From assembly GCA_030148085.1 (NCBI GenBank), contig JASBUF010000028.1, positions 1-35,020 on the forward strand: DNA of 35,020 nucleotides, written 5' to 3'. The stretch comes from Methylophaga sp. (GTDB lineage Bacteria; Pseudomonadota; Gammaproteobacteria; Nitrosococcales; Methylophagaceae). Made by a program: the position numbers and the translations under genes. A model generated the notes under the pieces. The model was not told the DNA's origin. It did not search any database and saw only the letters and a list, made by a program, of their open reading frames with translations. Below are positions 1 through 7,975 of the stretch, piece by piece (position 1 is the stretch's first letter; each line of letters opens with the position of its first letter).

Positions 1-7
1 TAACAAA

Positions 8-12
8 TTCCT
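8..12 (-). promoter_or_regulatory. Ribosome binding site for a gene starting beyond the left edge
   Basis: On the minus strand AGGAA is followed by seven bases to the window edge. This is the right distance for a start codon just outside the window, 25 bases after the gmaS stop. It suggests that the methylamine operon continues leftward. mgsA, the first N-methylglutamate synthase gene, is an obvious guess, but its identity cannot be seen. Confidence 0.4.
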
Positions 13-24
13 ACCAAGGGAGGA

Positions 25-1395
25 TTAATAAAATTCAACGTAACGGTTGATTTCCCAATCGGAGACATGACGCATGTACTCCACCCATTCCATGTGTTTC
101 AGTTCCAGAAACTCTTTAGCGAGTCCTTCACCTAATGCTCCTTTCACGACTTCGTCTTTCTCCAGCGCCAGCAATGCTTCGTGCAGGTTCTGTGGCAGGA
201 TGCCGATGCCGTTCGCTTCCAGCTCGGCCGGGGTCATGTCATACAGGTTGCTGTCGTGACCTTTGCCCGGATCCAATTGGCGTTCCACACCGTCCAGACC
301 GGCAGCAATCGCCGCAGCCGCTGTCAGGTATGGGTTACAGGTGCCATCCGGCAGACGCAGCTCAATGCGGCCGTAAGGAATACGAACCATGGTTGAACGG
401 TTGTTGTTGCCGTATGAGATATAAGCAGGTGCCCAGGTTGCACCTGACAGAGAGCGGCCAACCACCAGACGTTTGTATGAGTTAACGGTTGGAGCAGCAA
501 TCGCTGTCAGTGCAGGAGCATGCTCCAGGATGCCAGCCATAAAGTGATAGGCAAGTTTGGATAAGCCCAGACCATTTGGATCACTGTCATCATGGAACAG
601 ACTCTTCTCACCATCACCAATCGACATGTGCATATGCATGCCATTACCAGGTCGGTTGCTGAATGGTTTCGACATGAATGAGCAGATCATGCCCATTTCA
701 TTGGCGATTTCACTAGCACCCATTTTGAACATGATGTAGTCATCAGCGCTCTTGAGGCAGTCGGCATAGGTGTAGTTGATTTCGAACTGACCGTTGGCAT
801 CTTCGTGGTCGATTTGATAGATGTCCAGACCGACTTCGATCAAGGCTTCTGTCATTCTTTCCAGATAGGGACCCTGACGCTTGATGCCTTTGTAGTCGTA
901 ACACGGTTTTTGCAGGGTATCGGTTACATCACAAGGAGATAACTGACCGGTCACCGGATCTTTTTTCAGCAATGAGAACTCAGGTTCCAGACCGGTGTAC
1001 AAGATCCAGCCTTTTTCTTTCAGGCGTTCGATTTGTTTTTTCAGCACTACGCGGCTGTCATGATCGTAAGGCTTACCATTGACATGACCGTCACAGATAA
1101 TGCGGGCATAACCAGGCTGCCATGGCAGCAGGCTCAACGTGCTCAGATCACCGATCGCCATGTAGTCAGGGCCATTCGGTGCAATACCCATACCCCAGAT
1201 AGCACCACCGGCAAAACCTGCACCATTCTTGAGAATGTCTTCCAGATGTGAAGCGGGAACGGATTTAACCTTAGCAACACCATGAATATCGACAAACTGA
1301 GCCAAAACATATTTGACGTCGTTGTCTTTCAGAAACTTCTTCGCCTGTTCGAGCTGGGCGGATTCCAGAAGTGTGTCGTTGTGTTCGTATTTCAT
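25..1395 (-). CDS. gmaS: Gamma-glutamylmethylamide synthetase
   Basis: 456 aa, a glutamine-synthetase fold enzyme that ligates methylamine to glutamate with ATP, the entry step of the indirect (N-methylglutamate) methylamine pathway in the cytoplasm. Visible glutamine-synthetase hallmarks are the catalytic-domain motif EPEF near residue 139, the [11 protein letters not shown] stretch near 200, GNGMHMHMS near 254, the [11 protein letters not shown] segment and [14 protein letters not shown]. The length matches GMAS and is close to glutamine synthetase III-like proteins. The assignment as GMAS rather than another glutamine synthetase homologue rests mainly on its position directly behind four N-methylglutamate dehydrogenase genes, 37 bases from mgdD. 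The ATG is preceded by AAGGAAAG. It is the last complete gene of the leftward operon in the window. Confidence 0.93.
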   Translation of the reverse strand: MKYEHNDTLLESAQLEQAKKFLKDNDVKYVLAQFVDIHGVAKVKSVPASHLEDILKNGAGFAGGAIWGMGIAPNGPDYMAIGDLSTLSLLPWQPGYARIICDGHVNGKPYDHDSRVVLKKQIERLKEKGWILYTGLEPEFSLLKKDPVTGQLSPCDVTDTLQKPCYDYKGIKRQGPYLERMTEALIEVGLDIYQIDHEDANGQFEINYTYADCLKSADDYIMFKMGASEIANEMGMICSFMSKPFSNRPGNGMHMHMSIGDGEKSLFHDDSDPNGLGLSKLAYHFMAGILEHAPALTAIAAPTVNSYKRLVVGRSLSGATWAPAYISYGNNNRSTMVRIPYGRIELRLPDGTCNPYLTAAAAIAAGLDGVERQLDPGKGHDSNLYDMTPAELEANGIGILPQNLHEALLALEKDEVVKGALGEGLAKEFLELKHMEWVEYMRHVSDWEINRYVEFY

Positions 1396-1432
1396 TTGCT
1401 CTTTCCTTCTGTTTTAAAAACAGCGTTAATAA

Positions 1433-2098
1433 TTAAGCGTTGTAATAGAAATTGAATCCCACAGGCCCACCACCCTGCTCTTCGATAATGCCGAGCAAGG
1501 CTTTCCACAGATAAGGTCCGAAGGTACCGTCACACCAGATGCGATAGACAGATTGGCCATTCAGCGTCTGTTTCAGCAGCGTTGCCGAGACGCCGGCGAT
1601 AACGGTCATAACAAGGCGATTATCTTCAAGTGAGCCGTTATCCAGATCGATCGCACACACTTCTGAAAATAATGCTGGGGTCAGCTCACCGCTGACGATA
1701 AAAGCCGCATCATTGCGTAGTACTTTATGCACACCGCTTTGTTCAACGGCAGTGTCGCTGAGCGTTTTGGCAAGTTGGTTTTCCGGTTTGTCTTCCAACA
1801 GGAATTCGGTATTACCTAAACGCATCACCAGACTGCCGTTCTCCTGCGACGTCCAGCTATTGGTAGTTTCGGGAAGCTTAATTCCTGCTGCCTTTAACCA
1901 GTCCGCTGCCTGCGGACCTTTCACACCAAAACGGTTAAGATTGCTCACATCGCAGATACTCAAGGTCTTGCTGCGTGTGGCTTCTACATCGGCATCTGCA
2001 AAGCTCAAAGCTGTTTGCATGCCATTTACATCGCCGCTCACTGGTTTTTTCAATGCGTGAGCAAAGGCGACCGGACTCATTAATACAGCGTCTTGCAT
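1433..2098 (-). CDS. mgdD: N-methylglutamate dehydrogenase subunit D (sarcosine oxidase gamma-like)
   Basis: 221 aa, homologous to the gamma subunit of heterotetrameric sarcosine oxidase, a small GcvT-like fold that packs against the large subunit. The segment FGVKGPQAADWLKAAGI near residues 60-76 is typical of SoxG. The reading frame is open back to a TTG at 2113, but the ATG at 2098 has a strong GAGGAG ribosome binding site eight bases upstream and begins with MQDAVLMSP, so it is preferred. The mgdC stop lies 11 bases upstream, so the two genes are probably translated from one mRNA. By itself the sequence cannot separate sarcosine oxidase gamma from MgdD; the gmaS neighbour decides. Confidence 0.88.
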   Translation of the reverse strand: MQDAVLMSPVAFAHALKKPVSGDVNGMQTALSFADADVEATRSKTLSICDVSNLNRFGVKGPQAADWLKAAGIKLPETTNSWTSQENGSLVMRLGNTEFLLEDKPENQLAKTLSDTAVEQSGVHKVLRNDAAFIVSGELTPALFSEVCAIDLDNGSLEDNRLVMTVIAGVSATLLKQTLNGQSVYRIWCDGTFGPYLWKALLGIIEEQGGGPVGFNFYYNA

Positions 2099-2109
2099 CT
2101 TCACTCTCC

Positions 2110-5013
2110 TCAACTCTCTAAAAGATGAAAAAACGGGGCGTTACAGGCGGTGGCTGACACCATCGCACCGGAATCGGTACGGATCTGGAATCGGGCACCG
2201 TCGTTGGTTTGCTCAGGTGGCACAAAGGCAAAGCCAATGTGACGATTGAGGTAACGGCTGTAAGAAATACTGGTGACACGCCCCGAAATATTGTTGGCAC
2301 TATCAATCACCAAGTTGCATTCATTTGGCAGTTCACCGTTGAAGCCCTGATCCAGCACAAAGGTGGTCAGTTTCTTATTCAACGGTTTCTTCGCTAGTAT
2401 TTTCAGACTGCGTTGACCAATGAAGAACGGTTTGTCCATCGCCACCAATGAATCGGAATGCGCTTCAAACGGATTGGTCAGACCATCCGTATCATGGCTA
2501 ATGAGGTGGTGCCCCATTTCCAGACGCAGCAGACGTTGAGCATCAGTACCAAATGGACGGATACCAAATGCTTTACCCGCTTCCATCACCGCATTCCAGA
2601 CGTGAAGTCCCGCCTTGTATGGCACATGGATTTCAAACGCCAGGTCAGACACAAAGCTCACCCGCATCAGTCTGGCATCAACACCTGCTACTTTGCCGGT
2701 ACGGAAGGCACCATCAGGCATCGCAGCGGCTGACACATCGATATCGGTCAACTGCTCGACCACTGAGCGTGAAGCAGGACCTGCAACAGTCATCGCAGCC
2801 ATCGCACCAGTTAGGTTGACCAGCGTGACCTGCATTTTCCAGAGCTGCACATTACGTTGCATTTCACGATAAACAGTGGCGGCATTCGATGAGTTGGTTG
2901 ATACATAGAACTGATCGTCGGCCATGCGTACCGCGATGCCGTCATCGAGCATGACACCCGCTTCGTCGAGCAACATTGCGATGCGGCTTTCACCGACTTT
3001 CTGACCAGCAAATTTGCCGGTATAGAAGCGTTCGAGGAACGCGGCAGCATCTGGACCAAATACTTCGATCTTGCCCAGCGTACTGCCGTCGATCATGCCA
3101 ACTTTCTCACGCACAGCCAGTGCTTCTTGTTGCACAGCATCAGCAGCTGACAGCTTGACGCCTGCAGGGGTATAAAAGCCAGGACGCATCCAGATACCGG
3201 CTTCAAACATTTCACCACCATTATCGACATGCCATTGATGCATAGCGGTATAACGGTGAGGATGGAAGCCACGACCACCTAAGTGCCCGATCGGGGTTGG
3301 GTGGAAGAAAGGACGGGCAGTCGTGGTTCCGATCTTTTCAACCGGCAGTTGACGGATACGAGCCAGGATTCGAATCGCATTCATATTGGAATGCTTGCCT
3401 TGGCTTGGCCCCATACCAACGGTGGTGAAACGCTTCATCAATTCAATATTGTCGAAGCCTTCTTTCGCCGCGTTGATGAAATCCTTGACCTGAATATCTT
3501 CGTCAAAATCGACAAAGTTCTTGCCTTTAGGATGATTCACAATCGGGTAAGGATGGCTTGGTGATGAGCTCAAGGACTGCTTGACGCTGTCCACAGCCAC
3601 CACTTTACCCATGTAGTTCATCGCTTCAGCAGCAGCGCGGCGACCATCTTGCATACGTGCTTTCAGCTCAAATACGCCATTGACTTTACCGGCTGCAAAC
3701 ACGCTTTCTGGTAATTGAGCGGGTACAAATTGCTGAATGCTATCGTCGTAACGCATTTTGGTGCCAGCCTGATACAGCAAGGCTGCAGCAGGTGCCCAAC
3801 CGGCGCTCATGGCCACCCCATCACAGGCCAGACGCACACTGCGACTGGTGTCAGCTTCAGCTGTGGTTTCGTCATAAGGACAGACCACGACTTCTTTTAC
3901 ACCCAGCTTGTCTCCAGCAGCGACTGCTTCATAAATGCAGCTGCCTTTATGAACCGCGATGCCTTTGTCTTTCACTTTCTGAGTGATGTCCTGAGCAGCA
4001 CCGTCACGACGCATATCAATAACTGCGACTACTTCGACACCGACAGAAGCCAGATCTAATGCAGTACGGTAACCGTGGTCATTCGCTGTAACCACCACAC
4101 CTTTATTAAAAGGTTTGACGGCATAACGGTGAACCAGACGCTGTGCCGCAGAGCCGAGCATCACACCAGGCAAGTCGTTGTAGCGGAATACAGGCGGTTG
4201 TTCAAATACACCGGCCGCTACAATCACAGTTTGTGCGCGGACTTTAGTGATACCGCTTTTTTCAACGATAGGCACCAAGTTGTCACCATAGTAACCGCCG
4301 GCATAGGCATCAATGATCACGCGAATATTGGCTTGTGACTCAACCGCTGCCTGCAAGGTGCTGAGGGTGTCTGTGGCAGCCGGATCGCCAGCCAGATCAT
4401 AGGTCAGGCTACCGCCGATTTGACGGTTTTCATCAACCAAAATAACGCTAAAGCCTTGCTCTGCTGCTTCCAGTGCTGCTGACAAACCAGAGGCACCGGC
4501 ACCGATGATCAGTACATCACAGTGCGCATAACGCTTCGGTTTGATATGGCGTGGGTAGTTGAAATTGACTTTACCCAGACCCGCTGCTTTACGGATCTTG
4601 TCTTCCCAGAATGGGAACATACGCTTTGGTTTGTAGAAGGTTTTATAGTAAAAACCGACCGGCAGGAACGGTGACAAGTAATCGATGTACTTGTTTTTAT
4701 CTTTGATAACGCCGCCATCGGTGTTGACCGCTTCCAGTTTCATACCATTGCTTACCGGCCAGACGTCGGCACGGATATTGGTGTCTTCGCCATCGGTCAT
4801 CAACGCATTGACGTCATGGTTGGCAAAGCTCAAGATGCCACGAGCACGGTGATATTTGAAGCTACGACCCAATACTTTGACGCCGTTTGCCCAAAGCGCA
4901 CTACTGATAGTGTCGCCTTCGTAGCCCTGAACCTGTTGGCCTTCGTATTCGAATGTCAGTGGCTTGTCGCGGTTGATCCACTCGCCACGTTTTTTGGCAA
5001 TTCGACTGCTCAT
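2110..5013 (-). CDS. mgdC: N-methylglutamate dehydrogenase large subunit C (sarcosine oxidase alpha-like)
   Basis: 967 aa, the usual length of a sarcosine oxidase alpha subunit. Domain order: an N-terminal ferredoxin-like segment (residues about 15-65, with the GDTISSALWANGV and YHRARGI motifs), a dinucleotide-binding region with the GAGASGLSAALEA fingerprint near 172, a middle oxidoreductase part, and a C-terminal GcvT-like domain (about residue 590 onward), which in the relatives binds tetrahydrofolate and accepts the methyl carbon. It would oxidise N-methylglutamate to glutamate together with MgdA, MgdB and MgdD. The ATG has an AGGAGG site and overlaps the mgdB stop by four bases (ATGA), so translation is coupled. 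Confidence 0.92.
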   Translation of the reverse strand: MSSRIAKKRGEWINRDKPLTFEYEGQQVQGYEGDTISSALWANGVKVLGRSFKYHRARGILSFANHDVNALMTDGEDTNIRADVWPVSNGMKLEAVNTDGGVIKDKNKYIDYLSPFLPVGFYYKTFYKPKRMFPFWEDKIRKAAGLGKVNFNYPRHIKPKRYAHCDVLIIGAGASGLSAALEAAEQGFSVILVDENRQIGGSLTYDLAGDPAATDTLSTLQAAVESQANIRVIIDAYAGGYYGDNLVPIVEKSGITKVRAQTVIVAAGVFEQPPVFRYNDLPGVMLGSAAQRLVHRYAVKPFNKGVVVTANDHGYRTALDLASVGVEVVAVIDMRRDGAAQDITQKVKDKGIAVHKGSCIYEAVAAGDKLGVKEVVVCPYDETTAEADTSRSVRLACDGVAMSAGWAPAAALLYQAGTKMRYDDSIQQFVPAQLPESVFAAGKVNGVFELKARMQDGRRAAAEAMNYMGKVVAVDSVKQSLSSSPSHPYPIVNHPKGKNFVDFDEDIQVKDFINAAKEGFDNIELMKRFTTVGMGPSQGKHSNMNAIRILARIRQLPVEKIGTTTARPFFHPTPIGHLGGRGFHPHRYTAMHQWHVDNGGEMFEAGIWMRPGFYTPAGVKLSAADAVQQEALAVREKVGMIDGSTLGKIEVFGPDAAAFLERFYTGKFAGQKVGESRIAMLLDEAGVMLDDGIAVRMADDQFYVSTNSSNAATVYREMQRNVQLWKMQVTLVNLTGAMAAMTVAGPASRSVVEQLTDIDVSAAAMPDGAFRTGKVAGVDARLMRVSFVSDLAFEIHVPYKAGLHVWNAVMEAGKAFGIRPFGTDAQRLLRLEMGHHLISHDTDGLTNPFEAHSDSLVAMDKPFFIGQRSLKILAKKPLNKKLTTFVLDQGFNGELPNECNLVIDSANNISGRVTSISYSRYLNRHIGFAFVPPEQTNDGARFQIRTDSGAMVSATACNAPFFHLLES

Positions 5014-5273
5014 TGTTTTTCCTCCTGACCGGCAATGTAGGTTCGGCTTACTTTGTCAGTCATCGTGTCGCGTTCGGCGATAAACCAGGTGCCGCTCGGG
5101 CCGTGGTACCACCATTCTTTTTTGAGGCCGGGAGCGCCATTGCGATAGTGCACATAGGCCGCCCACTCTTTATCGGTGCATGTATCCGGGTCTGGCATGT
5201 CACGATATTCACCGCCATAGGTGAATTCGCTCAGAGGCCGGATACCGTTGATTGGACATTGAAGTAATTTCAT
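5010..5273 (-). CDS. mgdB: N-methylglutamate dehydrogenase small subunit B (sarcosine oxidase delta-like)
   Basis: 87 aa, the size of the sarcosine oxidase delta subunit, and matching it at the YGGE motif near residue 20, the PDPD and DKEWAAY segments, and a WF...RDT stretch near the C-terminus. In sarcosine oxidase this subunit is a zinc finger with a CPxC motif at the N-terminus and a His plus Cys near residue 60. Here the N-terminal motif reads CPING, so the second cysteine is missing, and the later cysteine is also absent (HGPSGTW). The protein probably keeps its structural place in the complex without the canonical zinc site. It sits 12 bases behind mgdA and overlaps mgdC by four bases. 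Confidence 0.88.
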   Translation of the reverse strand: MKLLQCPINGIRPLSEFTYGGEYRDMPDPDTCTDKEWAAYVHYRNGAPGLKKEWWYHGPSGTWFIAERDTMTDKVSRTYIAGQEEKQ

Positions 5274-5285
5274 CGCCTTACTCTC

Positions 5286-6527
5286 TTAATGGCCGACCGA
5301 CGCAGCGCCTTTCTCGCCGGTCAGTTCGTAGTCTTCAAAACGGGATAAACGGAATGGCTTAATCAGATCTGGCGCCATGTCACGGGCAATGGTTTCTGCC
5401 ATCGTCTTACCGCTGATTGGCGTGGCCTTGAAGCCCCATGTTCCCCAACCGGCATCGAGGTAGAACCCTTCTACTGGTGTCTTACCCATAATCGGCGCAA
5501 AGTCAGGTGTAATATCAGCCATACCCGCCCACTGACGAACCACTTTGACGTTGGAAAGGAACGGGAACATATCCGTGATGTGCGTGGTGAGGCCTTCGAC
5601 GAAGTCGAGTGAGCTACGGGTTGAGTGCACTTCATATGGATCTAAAGAAGAACCCATGACCAACTCACCACGTGAAGACTGGCTCACGTACACATGCAGA
5701 CTGCCTGATACCAGAATGGTGTCGAGCCATGGTTTCATCGGCTCACTGACACAAGCTTGAAGCGGATGAATCACTATCGGTGTTTCCACATCGACCATGT
5801 CAGTGATGCGTGGTGTGAAACCGGCTACGGCTGAAAGCACGCGATTGGTTTCGATGTAACCTTTATTAGTGTTAACACCAACCACCTTGCCGCTTTTGAC
5901 ATCAATGCCGGTCACTTCAGTCATCTGGAAGATTTCGACGCCCATACGATCGGCTTCTTTGGCATAGCCCCAAGCTACGGCATCATGACGTGCCACAGAA
6001 CCCGGCGCATGATAGAGCGCACCCAGGATAGGTGCCTGACCGCTACATTGAATATCCAGTTGTGGACAGGCTTTGGAAATTTCATCTGGGCCAACGACGT
6101 AGCTTTCAACGCCAACATGTTTGTTGACTTCAGCACGCCAGCGCATGGTACGCATTGCAGATTCGGTGTGTGCCAGTGTGAAGTGACCACGAGTCGAGTA
6201 GAACAGGTTTAAATCCAGTTCTTCTGACAGGTCTTCATACATCTTGACGCTGGCGTCGTAGAAATTGACCCCTTCCGGAGTCAGGTAGTTGGAACGAACA
6301 ATCGTGGTGTTACGGCCGGTGTTACCACCGCCGATGTAGCCTTTTTCCAGTACCGCCACATTGGTGATACCAAAATCTTTGGCCAGGTAGTAGGCAGCGG
6401 CTAGGCCGTGTCCCCCACCACCAATAATGACCGCGTCGTAGCTTTTCTTGGGCTGCGTGCAGTCTCTGAAATACCTCGGTGCCGGATATTCACGACTGAG
6501 ACCATATTTCAATAGTCCTAATGGCAT
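5286..6527 (-). CDS. mgdA: N-methylglutamate dehydrogenase subunit A (sarcosine oxidase beta-like)
   Basis: 413 aa flavoprotein of the DadA/SoxB family, the catalytic amine-oxidising subunit. The Rossmann FAD fingerprint IIGGGGHGLAAAYYL lies at residues 34-48, followed by an acidic strand end (VLEKG) and the GGNTGRNTTIVRSNYL segment characteristic of SoxB. The RHDAVAWGYA segment at 180-189 contains His181, aligned by eye with the histidine that carries covalent FMN in sarcosine oxidase beta. A GWGTWGFKATP motif near residue 368 is the usual C-terminal flavin contact. It is the first gene of the operon, with a TGGAGGTT ribosome binding site and a divergent regulator upstream. N-methylglutamate as substrate is inferred from the operon partner gmaS. 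Confidence 0.92.
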   Translation of the reverse strand: MPLGLLKYGLSREYPAPRYFRDCTQPKKSYDAVIIGGGGHGLAAAYYLAKDFGITNVAVLEKGYIGGGNTGRNTTIVRSNYLTPEGVNFYDASVKMYEDLSEELDLNLFYSTRGHFTLAHTESAMRTMRWRAEVNKHVGVESYVVGPDEISKACPQLDIQCSGQAPILGALYHAPGSVARHDAVAWGYAKEADRMGVEIFQMTEVTGIDVKSGKVVGVNTNKGYIETNRVLSAVAGFTPRITDMVDVETPIVIHPLQACVSEPMKPWLDTILVSGSLHVYVSQSSRGELVMGSSLDPYEVHSTRSSLDFVEGLTTHITDMFPFLSNVKVVRQWAGMADITPDFAPIMGKTPVEGFYLDAGWGTWGFKATPISGKTMAETIARDMAPDLIKPFRLSRFEDYELTGEKGAASVGH

Positions 6528-6605
6528 TGTTAACCTCCACTGCCGTGGTGTTGCTTACCGCTCGCTAGGGAGTAGATAAGAACCACCACCTTAATAGTAA
6601 ACATT

Positions 6606-6622
6606 GTTTCATCAAATGAAAC
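6606..6622. promoter_or_regulatory. Perfect inverted repeat, likely operator
   Basis: GTTTCAT, three bases (CAA), then ATGAAAC: a perfect 7-3-7 dyad in the intergenic region between mgdA and the divergent HTH-cupin regulator. It lies just downstream of the predicted mgdA transcription start (about 6625), a position where binding would block transcription. Control by the adjacent regulator is inference. Confidence 0.6.
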
Positions 6623-6631
6623 TTTAGTGTC

Positions 6632-6660
6632 ATTTACGCATGCCTGTTTTTTTCTGTCAA
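6632..6660 (-). promoter_or_regulatory. Predicted sigma70 promoter of the mgd-gmaS operon
   Basis: On the minus strand a perfect TTGACA (6660-6655) is followed after 17 bases by GTAAAT (6637-6632). The weak -10 box is compensated by an upstream TGC, an extended -10 arrangement. The start would fall near 6625, giving a leader of about 100 bases before mgdA. Confidence 0.5.
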
Positions 6661-6677
6661 TACATTTTGTAAACTTT

Positions 6678-6694
6678 TTTTCACTTGATGAATC
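6678..6694. promoter_or_regulatory. Degenerate second copy of the operator dyad
   Basis: TTTTCACTTGATGAATC aligns without gaps to the perfect dyad at 6606-6622 and keeps most of the outer-arm bases. It lies between the two divergent promoters, upstream of the mgdA -35 box and close to the regulator's -35 region, so it could serve autoregulation. It is weaker than the first copy and may be chance. Confidence 0.3.
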
Positions 6695-6724
6695 TTTTGG
6701 TAATAAAAGTGTCAAAATCTCATG

Positions 6725-6730
6725 TATAAT
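6725..6730 (+). promoter_or_regulatory. -10 box of the HTH-cupin regulator promoter
   Basis: A perfect TATAAT lies 40 bases before the chosen GTG start. No good -35 hexamer is found at 16-18 bases (AATAAA at 17), so the promoter may be weak or activator-dependent. Confidence 0.45.
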
Positions 6731-6770
6731 CAAAGCCCTGACAAAGGCTCTATTTGGAGACATTTCAAGC

Positions 6771-7409
6771 GTGAACAATAAAGAACCGCTTGCTGCTGCA
6801 GGGACAGCAGCCCACACACTCGACAAACATCTTGGCAACACACTCCGCCATTTACGGCTTGAGAACGGCTTAACTATCGCCGAAGTGTCCAAACGGGCTA
6901 ACGTCAGCCGAGGCATGTTGAGTAAGATTGAAAACGGACTCACGTCACCGAGCCTCGAAAAACTGGAGCATCTGGCTAACGCCCTCGGCGTCACCCTCTC
7001 CCGCCTGTTCCACGACTACGACACGCCTAAAGCTGGAGCACAGTACGTGCGTCATGGTGAAGGCATGGAAGTCGTCCGCCGTGGAACCAAGAGTGGCCAT
7101 ACCTACCACTTGCTCGCCTATGACACGGGTCCGAAAAAACTGTTTGAACCGTTCCTGATTTCGCTGGAGGAAGAAAGCGAAGTGTTTGATCCGTTTGAGC
7201 ACACCGGTACTGAATTCATTTACATGCTGGAAGGCAAACTGGAGTACTCGGTCGGCAACAATATGTATGTGCTTGAACCCGGTGACTCGCTCACCTTTAA
7301 TGCTGAACAGCCGCACCGGCCGATGGCCAAACTGCAGATGCCAATCCGCTACCTGGCCATCATCTACTACGATAGCCTCGACGATTTTGAGAACGATCAA
7401 CATAGCTAA
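6771..7409 (+). CDS. HTH (XRE) and cupin domain transcriptional regulator
   Basis: 212 aa. Residues about 20-80 form an XRE-type helix-turn-helix (LRHLRLENGLTIAEVSKRA, then SRGMLSKIENG), and residues about 135-205 a small-molecule-sensing cupin with HTGTEFIYMLEGKLEY and LEPGDSLTFNAEQPHRP. This is the PuuR-like architecture; PuuR itself controls a gamma-glutamyl-polyamine pathway, so a gamma-glutamylmethylamide or N-methylglutamate sensor is a reasonable guess. The frame is open upstream to an ATG at 6627, but that would cross the promoter. The GTG at 6771 has GGAGA ten bases before it and gives a protein starting directly before the HTH. It is divergent from mgdA, with operator-like dyads between them. 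Confidence 0.85.
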   Translation: MNNKEPLAAAGTAAHTLDKHLGNTLRHLRLENGLTIAEVSKRANVSRGMLSKIENGLTSPSLEKLEHLANALGVTLSRLFHDYDTPKAGAQYVRHGEGMEVVRRGTKSGHTYHLLAYDTGPKKLFEPFLISLEEESEVFDPFEHTGTEFIYMLEGKLEYSVGNNMYVLEPGDSLTFNAEQPHRPMAKLQMPIRYLAIIYYDSLDDFENDQHS

Positions 7410-7410
7410 C

Positions 7411-7824
7411 TCATGACTGTGATTGCCGGACCAAAATGGCGGCCATGTCAGTAAAGCTTTGCATTAGCTGTTGTTTCAGTTCTGGGGAATAGGAAAGCTT
7501 GTCAAGCGCCATCGACATGCTGGTCAGCCAAGCCTGGCTGACTTCTTCAGTGATATCGACGTGAGCGTGAATTTGACGCACATTGGAATGGCCCCATTTC
7601 TCTGCATAGAGCTTGGGACCACCGAACATGCCTGAAAAGAAATTGAATTGCTCCATGCGGGCATGAGCCATACCATGGCCACGCAGGTGTAGAAGGAACA
7701 CCGGCTTACCGACTTCTGTCGTTTCAAGTATCGTGCAAAACGTCTCGACTAACTGGTTGACACCCTCGGCACCACCAATTTGATCGTAAATAGTTTCGCG
7801 ACGCGTTTTCACCGCTTGTTGCAT
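7411..7824 (-). CDS. Group II truncated hemoglobin
   Basis: 137 aa from the ATG at 7824, which has a GGGGGT site five bases away; an upstream ATG at 7854 lacks any site. The order IYDQIGGAEGVNQLV (12-26), FFSGMFGGPKLYAEKWG (62-78), RQIH with the presumed proximal haem ligand His86, and AWL with Trp99 (the G8 tryptophan typical of group II) identifies a 2-on-2 globin of the GlbO/YjbI type. Such proteins bind oxygen or nitric oxide and are linked to NO or oxidative stress. It converges on the HTH-cupin gene with one base between the stop codons, and a NarL-like dyad lies upstream. The C-terminus is slightly longer than in short family members. Confidence 0.82.
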   Translation of the reverse strand: MQQAVKTRRETIYDQIGGAEGVNQLVETFCTILETTEVGKPVFLLHLRGHGMAHARMEQFNFFSGMFGGPKLYAEKWGHSNVRQIHAHVDITEEVSQAWLTSMSMALDKLSYSPELKQQLMQSFTDMAAILVRQSQS

Positions 7825-7903
7825 GCTTACCCCCACAACGTCAGCAACAATCATGGGTCGATTGTGAGCGGGTTAAAGCGGCAAATAAATACCGATGAGT
7901 GCG

Positions 7904-7919
7904 TACTACTTAGGGGGTA
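7904..7919. promoter_or_regulatory. NarL/LuxR-type 7-2-7 dyad upstream of the globin gene
   Basis: TACTACT, TA, GGGGGTA resembles the NarL/NarP tail-to-tail consensus TACYYMT-N2-AKRRGTA at 12 of 14 positions. It lies about 80 bases upstream of the globin start. A NarL-family response regulator is one reading; the family of the binding protein is inferred. Confidence 0.3.
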
Positions 7920-7975
7920 TAAACACTCTTAATGTGCACGAATTTTTATTTATATCTACCTGATTTTTAACTTTA

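Noticed and set aside
5286-6527. Reading of the four mgd genes as heterotetrameric sarcosine oxidase
   Set aside because: The subunit set is the same, but gmaS follows in the operon, the delta-like subunit lacks zinc ligands, and no glyA, purU or serine-deaminase gene of sarcosine catabolism is nearby. Not fully excluded without phylogeny.
6530-6994. 154-aa minus-strand frame across the mgdA promoter region and the regulator start
   Set aside because: It runs antisense through the promoters and HTH coding region, has no plausible start signal and shows no protein-like motif.
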